Part shown: positions 33,001 through 44,100 of the stretch, piece by piece | Layout: every line of letters begins with the position of its first letter | How positions within the stretch are numbered: position 1 is the first letter of the stretch | From: Protonemura montana | Lineage: Eukaryota; Arthropoda; Insecta; Plecoptera; Nemouridae | Assembly: GCA_947568835.1 (NCBI GenBank) | Contig: OX387602.1 | Span: forward strand, 30,800,133 to 30,864,132 | DNA length: 64,000 bases | Direction of reading: 5' to 3' | Notes under the pieces: model-generated | What the model saw: only the letters and a program-made list of their open reading frames with translations | The model's database searches: none | What the model was told of the DNA's origin: nothing | Position numbers and translations under genes: made by a program

Positions 33001-36000
33001 AATTGCACACAATAACTGAATTGCTTTGTCACCGTCATCAGTAAGCATTGTCGAAGAGTTGCATCGTGCCAAGCAATTGAGTGATCGTATCGTGTTCCTC
33101 AGGGACATCCACTCGACGTCGGGCAAGCTGAAGCGAGCCGTGATGCAGTTCACCCCTGAAAGCTGGACAAACGTACGCTGGCTGGATCCCACGTGCACGT
33201 ACATGCGATTCCTGGCGCTCTGCCAGCTGGTCATATTCTGGCAGGTGTCCGAGCTCAACACTTTCTTCCTCAAGCACATCTTCGAGATGCCGCCATCGCA
33301 TCCGCTGGTGGCCATTAGACTCGTGCTCATCGGACTTTTTGTGGCTCCTTCTGTCAGGTAGATTGTTGATTTTCATTTCAAACCCATTTGTGGTCCGAGC
33401 TAAACATTATTTATTTAGCTGTAATATACATGTGTTGCATTCCTCTGTTTTGCCATCTACCGAGCAAATTGCAATTTTCGTATTAAGTCTAATCATCGTA
33501 TTAATCATAAAGCAATATAAAATAATCATAAGGCATCATCGCCAGTTGTATGCAATAGGGAAATCTCATTAAGATAATTATTTAATTATTATCTTTGTGT
33601 TCAAATACGCGTTTAAAATAAAATCTGATGTATTTTTTCTTTTTATAATCCGATTATAACTTTTCTATTTCTATTTGTTTTAAGAATGGCTAAAATATAT
33701 ATTCTCGTGGCAGGATGTGCCACGAATGGCTCGTGGCGTGATTAACTACAGGTAGTTCTGACGTCATTTTATGGTATCCTTTGCGTTCGCTACTGTTTTT
33801 TGACGTCATACAGACGTCAGATATCACTATACGTCATAAAAAATGGCGACCCTCGGTTTTGTACGAGATTGAAACGCAAACATTTTAAACAGGTGTATTT
33901 TATTCAAAATTGAATTTAGAAGAAAATAAAAAAATATGTGTTCATTATTTTCTCACAAGAAAAAAAAAGGTATCGTTTTAAATTTGAAGAGATTTTCCTA
34001 TTATTGGTTATTCAAATTGTTTTAGCCTTGTCTTAAAATCTAAAAATTTCTCAACATTTCTGAGATTAGAAATGAGATTCAATTTAAAAATTGAATACCG
34101 TTAAAATAGAGTTCTCTTTCATGAAGCGCAGATTTATGACTTGAGCCAGACGTTGTTTCTAGGTTCAAGCCTAGTTTAATTAGAGCTACAAGTTTGGGCA
34201 TCAATTTTTGAGAGGTTCAAGAGTTCCTCACAGTAACCTGACTCGTTGATTGCGTTTCCTCAGGCAGTACTACACGTATGTTACCGATCCTCGTTGCAAG
34301 CGCGTGGGCACCCAATGCTGGGTGTACGGAGCCATCATGGTCACCGAGGCCATCCTGTGCATCAAGAACGGGCGCAAGCTGTTCCGACAGACTCAGCTCG
34401 TCAACATCCTCGTTTGGTTCGCGCTGCAGTTCATTCTCTCGGTCGCGTGCGTGTACGGATGCGTGCTCTACCACAAGTACATCCAGGTCAGCTGCGATCG
34501 CTTCACCTTGACTTGGAATGTCAACCCGTTCTGATGTCTGTGCATTCATAAATGTAACCCTTGTCGTTGCTGGAGCGTTGAGTGACTGTCATGTAACAGG
34601 ACAATTTAACAGTCAATTTTCATAATGATAATGAAATGAATAATCATAATGAATTTTAAGATAACAACTTTTTTAAATTGCAAACGCTTGCAATGCGTGG
34701 GGTATTTTTTTTATTATGAACACTAACCGTCTCAGAAATTGATCCCCAAACAACAGTCCCTGTTTGAGCATCCATTTTTGAGACGGTTATAGTGTTCGTA
34801 ATAATAAAATCATAAAGAATCTTTATGGGGAGAGACGTGGGAAGTTAGTAGATGGATTGGCGAGACTTCGAGAGAAGAGAACCACCTTAGGTTGTCATTT
34901 TTTGTGGCTCTTTTGTTATTGGAAAATTGTCAGGACTGCTCTTACCCTTGATAAAGTAACAGGTACAAGTTACGAAACGTTGGGAAATTTAGTTGTTCTT
35001 CACTTAGCATTCAAAACCCAGTTGAAATAGTTTTTGTTAAAACTAGTGCTAAGTTTACATCAAGTAGACATGAGTCTAAAAACAATCAAAAACTGCTTAT
35101 TTTTTTTTATTTATGAACGTTTTATAAAAGAAGTGTTAACATTTTCAATTGTTTAGTTTGACGTAAAAACAAGGATTTGATTATAAAAATTTGTCGAAAT
35201 TGTAGAACACATTTCCCACATTTGTTTTGATTTTTGATAGATGCTCTTGAATCCACATACATTTTGTAAAACTAAGCGGCATTTTCTCTTGAAACTTGAT
35301 GTGTGGGCTCCAGCAAACTTGCCAATAATTCCAAGTAGCTCTGGTGTAAAAATGTCCAAGCGATTGTATAAACGTTTCTACCCGCATCGAGTCTGTGGCA
35401 TCGCAGCTTTTGAAAAATCATCAAATAATAATAAATAAATCAAATCAAAATGCTGTAGGAATTAAGATAAGTCCTAAGACTGTACTAATTCAGTTAAGGG
35501 ATAAGTTTATTATACTAGTAGAGGGGTCAAAGACTGAGAATAGGTTAGTTATCATTTTCAATTTATTGAAGTTCTAGAGATTGTTTTTTCAGAAATTTCT
35601 AGAGACTTTGGGAGAAAACCCGCACGACGGCTTGCATGTAGTGCGGTCTCTTGGCTGGAGAATGTGTTTGCTGCGTTTTGTGACGGCTTGTTTGTTTACA
35701 GAAAGAGGAAGACTTCTCACGAGAGCCCTCGCCAGTGAAGGCACACGCCCCCAGCTTGAAAGACCACCCCCCTGAGATCCCCGGATCTACCCCGCCCTGG
35801 ACCGATGACACTGATAACAAGGGTATGCCTCTCCAGTAATACAACCCACTGATCCAACCCTTCTCGTAAACCGACCCACTCCTGCAACTGTGTAGCTAGG
35901 TCACATGCTCTGCATTGCAACTAGCCTGGTTTTTGTCCTGCGTTATTTTCAGAATTAAAACCTTGTGAATTCTTTGCTTTAACATGTATGGAGTTTCCTC

Positions 36001-36516
36001 GTTTTTATTTCTGTGCAATCTGTGTTTTGATAGCTGCAAGCGACATAGGGACAAGTGCTGGAGGGAAATTTGCAACTTGCCATTTTGATGATATTTGATC
36101 TTTGCTGCCAAAATTGACGAAATTTCATTGCGGTCTTTGTCTTAACTTTTTCGAAAACCTTGAAACATTTGGGACAAGAAAGGGGAACTCGTAAGGAGGT
36201 TTTGAGTGAAGCAGTCATTTAATTCTTATCATGTTTTATCTCCCTTGCATCCAGGAATCATTGATTGATAGTTTGGGTTTATTGTCGGCAAAAAGACTTT
36301 GTGTAACTAAAATGGGACTTACTTGAAGAGGACGTAACCATCCTACTTGAGCGCCCAAGCGACTTCCACTGCTTGCATTGCAGTGAAAACTTGATTCTAA
36401 CTGCTCGTCTCTTTCTTCTCTCTCCAGGGTCTTTTCTTGGCGGTTCGCAAGTGGCTGAAGATTTGAAACGCCGCGTGCTGCCCAATCGCAACGGTCGCTC
36501 TGAGTTCCAGCACTAG
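30015..36516 (+). CDS. PTDSS1: Phosphatidylserine synthase 1 (base-exchange), eight exons
   Basis: Integral ER/MAM membrane enzyme that swaps the head group of phosphatidylcholine (PSS1) or phosphatidylethanolamine (PSS2) for serine. Exons: 30015-30193, 30742-31000, 31824-31982, 32233-32384, 33103-33357, 34264-34486, 35702-35822, 36428-36516; total 1437 nt = 478 aa plus TAG. The whole length matches the family (about 470-490 aa). [11 protein letters not shown] lies at residues 88-98, and R95 is at the position of the feedback-regulatory Arg95 of mammalian PSS1. The residues essential in hamster PSS1 align as H171, E196, E199, N208, E211, D215, D220 and N225, in HFLGW, WEFTE and [12 protein letters not shown]. 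Many hydrophobic segments follow. The C-terminus is short and polar. PSS1 versus PSS2 is an inference from overall similarity. Confidence 0.95.
30194..30741 (+). other. PTDSS1 intron 1
   Basis: 548 bp, donor gtaagt, phase 2, ending cttttcag. AT-rich. I see no repeat of the local families. Confidence 0.7.
31001..31823 (+). other. PTDSS1 intron 2 with full 5S-SINE
   Basis: 823 bp, phase 0. More than half of it is a 5S-SINE in sense orientation (31143-31575). Donor gtgcac and acceptor ttacag. Confidence 0.75.
31143..31575 (+). mobile_element. 5S rRNA-derived SINE, full length, in PTDSS1 intron 2
   Basis: A clean single-head copy from 'cggtttggcgtgttggaaac' to 'cgtcgttaaacaccac' and (ata)n; a useful reference copy. 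Confidence 0.9.
32385..33102 (+). other. PTDSS1 intron 4
   Basis: 718 bp, phase 2, with an A-run near 32715. No recognisable repeat or gene. Confidence 0.7.
33358..34263 (+). other. PTDSS1 intron 5 with reverse MITE
   Basis: 906 bp, phase 2; about half is the CRE-bearing MITE in reverse orientation (33553-34003). Confidence 0.75.
33553..34003 (-). mobile_element. CRE-bearing TIR MITE, reverse
   Basis: Both ends present: left 'caatagggaaatctcattaa', right 'gaagagattttcctatt'. The interior is the reverse complement of the other copies. In PTDSS1 intron 5. Confidence 0.8.
34665..34810. mobile_element. tRNA-SINE head-to-head palindrome
   Basis: A reverse tail ('gcaaacgcttgcaatgcgtg', 'tattatgaacactaaccgtc') joins a forward tail ('ccatttttgagacggttata') through a short remnant of the head. 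Confidence 0.75.
34896..35085 (+). mobile_element. Penelope-like repeat, sense copy in PTDSS1 intron 6
   Basis: Core intact ('cttgataaagtaacaggtac', 'gttacgaaacgttgggaaat') and the 3' end 'acatcaagtagacatgagtc' present. Confidence 0.72.
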
Positions 36517-39500
36517 CGGCTCATTCTGAAGTCTGGCCACTTGGCCTCGACGCAATCTTGTGGCTCGAAGTTGTCGGTCTCGGCTGGAAGAGACTTGACG
36601 CCGGCCGGCTGGCATCAGTGCACCACCGAACGTTGGAAAGTCTCCCAACATTAATCGAGCTGAACGTGTATTGTTCACCGAGAACTCAGCCACGTTTAAC
36701 TGATCTAAACCTTTTCTAACCGCTTCTTTGAAAGCCTGAGGACTGGAGCATGAATGCCCAGTCGGAAGGGAAAGGAAGTAAGTGTTATTGTGCTTGTTTT
36801 TAGCGCTTACTGATGCAAACTCTCACCGATTAAGTCGCAAGTTTTTGCCGACATCAGCGTGATGGGCGCCAATTTTCGTCTAAACCAGGCGAGTCGCCCT
36901 AAAATGCTGAAACCGCTACGGATTGTTTTCACCTTTGGTGGGCCTATCCCAAAAAAATATATACTTTGTCGGATGTCCTTTTGTAAGCCCTAGTCTGCGT
37001 ACAAGGTGGTACCCTTGGATTGCTTTGCTAGCCCTAGCGTAATCATACTCACGAAAAGCACTTTACTGTATTATTTAGTGAATTCGTGAAGCTGGATGAG
37101 AAATGATTCTTGGAGCCATCGTTAGTAATGCAGCAACACTTGTGTTCACAGTTGAGTTTTTTTTTTTTGCAATCTCAGGCAACTTTTCCTGTTAGGTTAT
37201 GTTATGGGGAAGAATACAGAAGGAACGCAGCTTACCAAAGTCTAAAAAGCTGGTTGCGATAGGTGCAGAGCAGGAAGTTTTGGCTATCTTGCCTTGTTAG
37301 AGTAGCGTAGAAGGAGATCAAGGAACCGAGCGTGATTTAGAACCGTGTGGCCAATCAGTTTAATGAAGAGAGGAAGAAAATGATTGTTTAGTGTGCATTC
37401 ATTGCTTGCGTGATGTCTTTCCTTGCTTCTGAGTGGGTTGGACGGTAGTTTGCTACGTTGCCACACGCGTGATCTCAGTCTTCTAAGCTACGACCTCCCA
37501 GCAACCTTCGCGGTTCAGTTCACAGCCCAGCCAGCTCCGAGCCTCGGTACCAACTAAGCTGCTATGCAACTTGCTATGTAACTTGAAGTGCAACATGCTT
37601 AGCTATCACCGTTAAAGATCAGGAAGCTTCACTTGCTTCGAATTTATTGCCAGTTGTAGCAAAGTGCACGGATAATTTCAAATTTGACTCAAAAAGCCGT
37701 GCGATGTTTTCGTTTAGACCCACGAGTTTAAGTAGTTTGTGCCACCCAACCTGATATTATTTACCAGATTTGTTTTGATTTACTCATTTTCATTCGTTAA
37801 TCACTTACTGTTCATAATCCTGGCTGCCTTTCTTTTGTGTTATAGAGTGGTTATTTCTGACTCTTGTGGTATACGTAATTCAGTTTTGTAAATATTGTGT
37901 TAATAAGTAGTAGTCAATTGTAATCAAAATCTTTGTGACCAAGCTAGATTAACCGATAACTAGATACTCAGCGTTTGGATAATTACTTTGTTCTCATCAA
38001 AATGTCCATATAGTTTCAATCGAGCCTTGTCACAAAATATTTTAAAGAAGCAAGTCATGACATCTTTTGTTGCCTGCCACGCATTCGAGTGCAGTTAGTT
38101 GACATCTCAACCCCCAGGGGTTCTCAACGAGGTCATAATGAAAGAGTTGCATAAACCCAAAATCAAAACTGGGGCTCGAACGCTCCAACAAAACAGTCAA
38201 ACTGTATCCCCACCTAACGGAACCGAAGTACAACTTCAATACTCGTCGTGTCGCTTGTGTAACTTTGCCTAAAAAACGTCCCACTCGAAAGAAATGTAAT
38301 TTTTTTGCCCTCTGTTTCTATGATCAGTGGACACCACAGCCAAGAAGAGGTTCAAATCAAAAATACTCTATTGAAGTAGTCCTTAAAAACTTTGTCCTTG
38401 CATTATCTTCTGGTATAAGATAGGGTTTTACTTTTGACAGCAAGGATAGATTGCAGATTGCAGCTTGTCCTTGCCCTTGAGCTTAAAGACAGTTCGTGTG
38501 ATGCTTTGTGTGTTGTCTATGTAAACTACCGTTGAGTGCTACGTACAAATGAAAACATTCTCACGACAGTTTCAAGCAGTGATGCTGTCGTAGTCTTGGT
38601 GTGGTAATTTGGTCATTATAATGATTACTTTCTCAGTTAAATGCCTATGTCAATATTGTTACCATTAGCTTATTCTTTTTGACCTGTAGTTAGTAACTAT
38701 CCATTGTGTAATTGCTTATTTGTAACGTTAGTTAAATGTGGATGTTAGTAGGACCTAGCTAAATTTTGATATTATTTGTTTTACTAAAACTGTTCAACCC
38801 AGCTTGCCTATTAGTATTTTAAGCAGAAAAGTGTTCCATTCATTGTTTTGGCCAAACAAATCTCAACTGCTCCAATAGCTTGAAATAGTAAGTCCTTGAT
38901 TCCCTTCAAATGTGGGGTTATATTAAAAAGTGCACTGTTTTGCAGTTGGATAGAAACACATTTGTCTCTCCTCTAAAAACTATTTGATCTGTAATGCTGC
39001 TAACCTGGTAGCAATCTCTAATGTCAGTAAAAAGGTAAATTTAGTCATGAGTGTTACCAGATATGTTTCAAATGTGGAGTTCAGTAAAATGTTGTCTACT
39101 CTGACAGCTGGTAGTCTTCTGGCTCAAGCACTTGGTAACCAAACTTCGGGCGTGACTTGCACCTTCCACCGGAAATATTTGTATTGTGTTTGCACTTTAG
39201 ATGCCTATCTATTTCCGGCTTCTACTAATGGTAAGATAATACGCTGTGATATTGTTGTAATGCGTGCAGAATGAAAATCGACCACACTGTGTGAACATGG
39301 CTGGCTGCTTTAAGAAAATAAGAATGCTCTTTTTGTTGCTCGTCCTGACTAAATAAGCTGTGGATGGCAAATTCTAGTCGAGAACCCTTCTCAAATTAGT
39401 TATTATAGAGTGCCATCGATTAGCTGTTACACATACCCGTAATCTCACAAGCTGAAAGGAAATAATACAATCTTGCCAGTTTAAAAATAATAATAAGCGT

Positions 39501-41194
39501 GATCTTTTCTTAATTGTTTGCTTCAAGAACCTCTAGAATCTATATCTAGGTACTAGAATATCTAGTTACTCAATACTGGAAGAAATCAAATTCACAAGCA
39601 TGCCAACCTGTCAGAAATTGTCTTGTCATGTTCACATATTGCACCAAATGTCATTACTCTTGTTTGTCGACAGCCTACTTCATTGTAAATGTGTCCTGAT
39701 GACAGTTAAATTTCAGCTGACGACTTTATAAGGTTCACTGCTCGTCAGGAAAAACCTTTTGCTGCCGGTGCCCAGGTTCTCATTTCAAACCGGCCGTATC
39801 GGCAGAGGTCGAAACTTTATGTATGTCTCACGAAGATGAATTAAATACTTTAAAGGCTCCATAAAAAAATATATATATATATATATGTATTAAGTGTGTG
39901 CATTTTGGTCGTGAAAACTTCAAAGTTTTTACTTATATGCATTTTTTTGTCAAAAGGCATCAAATTAAGGAGCCAATATTAATGATATAATATTTTTGAT
40001 AGGCTCTCATGGCCGTGATGAGCTTTAGTTTTGGAATGTGTCCATGAAAGAGGTTTCAGGCGTCCTCGTTAGACTTAAATTGCAATTTCCTGGTTCACTT
40101 AATGACCTTCTATCCAGATTGATCAGCATATTCTTTGCCCTCGTGTCTTCAACATTGGTATGAAAGTTAGAAACTAGCAAATGGCTGTCAATTGCAAGCT
40201 ACGCTACATTTTCTTGTTGACGTCATGTGCTGATGTAACTTTCTTTCACTTCCTGTGTGACTGTTGGCATCGAGGCCGTACTTTCAAAATTTTCATCTGT
40301 TTGGTGTTATAAAAATTGCCAGTGCCTTCATCGTAATACTAAATGTCGTGAGTTGACGTGCTACCTTAATTAAAAAGGGTAAACTGTAATAAAAAGTAGT
40401 CTTTGGTGTGAAATGTATCTCATTTTTCTTGGTTATTTAAAGCAATCCCATTCCTTATCATATCAACTCGGCATGAAAACTGACCAACTTAATTGTGGAA
40501 AAATCAGGATAGTTTCAAATAAAGTAAGTGGAAGGATTTAATTTTTAATTTTTATTTGCACCATTCATGCACACAGACACAATTAAGCATTTTGAGTGTT
40601 CAGGCGCAATTTTAATGGCACAGAACCTCGCAATTAGCACTTTGCATTTTGGTTGTCTCATTTCCTCTTAACTGACGTAAATTCAGTTGGCTGCACGTAC
40701 GACATTGAAATTCAAATGGTTTGTAGGCTTATACGATAGTGGTAGGATAGTGCTAGCTCCGCTCAGTAGTAATTGTAGGTCTAAAAAATAACCAACATAA
40801 TACTAAAAATGCCACATTAAAAAAGGAATGATTTTATTTTAACCGATATCAAAAGTTCTTTGATAGTGCTAGATAATGCCATAAGTCCCACTGATAGAGC
40901 TGGATAATACTGTAAGACCTGCTGATAGTGCTGAATAATGCCTCAAGTCTCTCTGACAGTGCTTTACTCATTCCAAAGTTATGACGCCCCAAACTTTGTT
41001 CATTTGAAATAATATTTTCCCTAAGACAAAATGGAAACACACCAATGGTTACGAATTTGGCGCATAATTTCCATTGGTGGTTATTCTTGACGAATTACGC
41101 TTGAGAATTTCCCCGCCAAGAGTTGGTTGAGGTTACAGGAGTTCGTGCTACAATTCGTATCAATTTCATACTGATGCAATTTAAATATTAAATA
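36517..41194. other. PTDSS1 3' flank to POLD1 start, free of the local repeats
   Basis: About 4.7 kb of AT-rich sequence without any recognised SINE, MITE or Penelope-like copy and without a credible exon. AATAAA motifs lie at 40388-40393 and 40518-40523. It may contain a very long PTDSS1 3' UTR. The last 150 bp hold the POLD1 5' region with an E2F-like site at 41108-41119. A short (AT)n tract lies near 39870. Confidence 0.5.
41108..41119 (-). promoter_or_regulatory. E2F-like site upstream of POLD1
   Basis: The reverse strand reads TTGGCGGGGAAA, one G longer than the textbook E2F core TTGGCGGGAAA, and lies 76 bp before the POLD1 start codon. Replication genes are classic E2F targets, so the position fits, but the match is imperfect and rests on one short motif. 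Confidence 0.35.
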
Positions 41195-44100
41195 ATGGAT
41201 AATAAGCGCCCGTACGCTTCAAAACCCTCCAGCTATCCAGGCAACAAAAAAGCTAAGTAAGTATACAACAATATTATGATTCCCTATGTAGCAATCTTAT
41301 GTTTGTGTGCTATTTACTTTTTTAGGTTAGTTAGTGTAGCCATTCTAGCAGAGAGAAGCAAAGATGGTTAAATATTTCATTTAAACTTGCAGGATTGGCG
41401 ATGATGAAGATGATTACATCCCTGGATCATTTGAGGAGGAGTTGGCGATCATGGAACACCTTGAAAGTCAATCGGATGTTGATTCGCAGCCCGTTTTGGG
41501 TGAGGTAGGTAGAAAGAGCGGTGGCATATGATCCTCCGTATTCTATGGTAGAAATACTTGCATATTATTTCACTGTCAAATTCTTACAATTTTTTTAATC
41601 CATCTATTTACATTGTTACTTATCATCTGTTCACTTATCATTGTCCTGGGTTTGAAATAAATAAATAATAAATAAATAAATAACTGACTCAGATCAAACC
41701 ATCTTCTAAATAGTTCTGCAGCCGAGTACTGTTCACCTGACACAACCCAACCTTCAGTAACCCAACAAAATCAGTGACAAGCACACACTTTCAGGGCCCA
41801 GAAATGAAGACGACCAGTGTGAAATGGAGCCGGCCTGCCCCTCCTGACCTGAGGCCGTCCAAGGATGCCTTGGTCTTCCAGCAGATAGACGTGGACAACT
41901 ACACTGGTCTCGCCATCGTGGGCATGCCAGGCTCGCAGATTTCACCAGTGCCCATCTTTCGCATGTTTGGCGTGACTGATTTGGGGAACTCTGTGTGCTG
42001 TCACGTTCATGGGTTCTCTCCGTACTTCTACATCTCGGCACCAGACAATTTCACTGTCGGCGACTGTCCATCGTTTCGAGAGGCACTGAACAAGGTCATG
42101 ATGAATGACATGCGGTCAAATCCCAATGGGATTCAGGTGAGGCCTCATTGTTGCCAGCTTTGGCTAGATACCAAAATCATCGGTTTCTTAGCAAATGGGA
42201 TGATGGAGTATCAATCGGGTTTGTAAAACAAGGAAGATTGAGCAAGATTTCAAATTTTACTTGATATTTTGACATGATTATCTAGATTTACCTTCAACAA
42301 TAGAGTAATAGCCTAATAACCTATACAATAGCCTTAATAGCCTTATAGCCTTAGCCAACAATAGCCTTAATCCGTTGCCAAGGGGTGAAATTGGTTTGCG
42401 TCTGTACATCTTTATAGAAATCGTGAAATTTCGTCTAGAAAGCCGGCGCTTGCGCTAGATCGGTTCGCAATTCGGGATTACACACTATTGTGCCATTTTC
42501 ACGGCGATTCGACCGGGTTTTGCAGGTGAAATGATGAAAATTAACAAAAAAATCTACGGGAAAAGTCCGACTACAATGCATTTTTCACCATCGAAATCGT
42601 AGCGTGTAGCAACGGAATGATTCGTAGCGCAGCAACGGATATCTAAATTTTATTGCAACCTTTAGCTCTGAATTTCCGTTGCTACGCTACGAAAAGGCTG
42701 GCAAAAAGATCTTTTCTAGGTATTGAAGTATTGTTGAAATCAATTCAAATCTACACACCACTCTTAACTGTCACCTAACACATGGCAGCTGCGTACGCAG
42801 CGGGTGCACTACTAGTATCTTAAAAAATCCTTAAGTTTTCTTTATAATCAACTCATCAATGGCATACTTACCATGAACCATTGGTTTAGTCCTCAGTACT
42901 CTACTTAAGTAATATCTTGTAAAAATCCTTCGATGAACTATCTGCAATTAGCTCATTATATGCTGCCACAGTTGCTATTAAATGCCTTTCTAAAACCATT
43001 AATATAAACATACCATGTCTGGTATTGGTCACCAATAAAAACGTCTCCAAATGCTTGTGCTTGACAGTATTTGTTATGTGCTCCAGGTAGCGGTGCTGGA
43101 CGTAGAAGTCATGGAACGCTTGAGCTTGATGGGTTACCGTGGGGACTCCAAGAGCAAGTTCATCAAGATCACGGTGGCCATCCCTCGGCTGATAGCTGCT
43201 GCCAAGCGGTTGCTCGAGAAGGAGGTCGTTTTCCCACCTGGAGGATCACATGTCTACCAGGCCTACGAGTCCAACATAGACTACGACATTAGGTAAACTT
43301 GCCAATATGGAATGAAACTGCCCTAGGATTCTGCTTTTCTGCTAATAAAGTAGTATGTTTTATGAAGCTGAAAAATAATTGTTTCTCAAACCAGCTTACA
43401 CCATATTTACCAGATGTTCCTTAAGTTGTATCTTAATAAAACCTGGACTAGCTTCAGTCAGGAGGAAGAGTCGAAATCACAACCGTACAGAATTGGCATT
43501 CTGTTTGAAATAGGAGGCTGTTGAATTGGAAATAATTGAATTGAAATTACATTTTCAGTCACTTGAACCTCTTATGCGATCAACTGCATAACAAATTTGT
43601 CACCACATTTTGTTTGAAATGCTTCTTGAAACTTGAGAGAGCTTTACATTTATGAAGGTGATCGAAATTTGAAACAAACAGAATTATTTCGGTATTCCAA
43701 TCACATTTTTGTCTCTTTGAGTTAGAATCATAAGTTTAGTTTGTAAATATTCCGACCACTGACCAGTATTGCGAAGAAGTAGGTGATTATTATGGTTTTT
43801 AGACTTGATTTATCCTTAGCACTTGCAGTAGTAGCTTACTTCATTAGTAGTTTACTTATAGTGCCCTTTACTTAGCATTTAAATCCCAGTTCAAATAGTT
43901 TTTCTTAAAGGAGATGATTGACAGCTTGGCTACTGGTTCTAGGCTGATGGTGGACACCGGGCTGGTGGGATGCAGCTGGGTGGAGTTGCCGGCGGGCACG
44001 TGGACTGCCCGCCAAGCTTCCCGTCAAACCCGCTGTCAGATCGAGGTGGATGTTTCGTGGGAGAAGCTGGTGGCGCATGCACCCGAAGGGGAGTGGGCTC

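Larger units (their letters stand above)
34487..35701 (+). other. PTDSS1 intron 6 with palindromic tRNA-SINE and Penelope-like copy
   Basis: 1215 bp, phase 0. It contains a head-to-head tRNA-SINE (34665-34810) and a sense Penelope-like fragment (34896-35085). The acceptor tttacag precedes the Lys/Glu-rich tail exon. Confidence 0.75.

Noticed and set aside
43914-43942. An in-frame ATG before POLD1 exon 5 as an alternative start
   Set aside because: The acceptor at 43941-43942 joins exon 4 in phase and gives the conserved IRLMVDTG reading; the extra codons are intronic.
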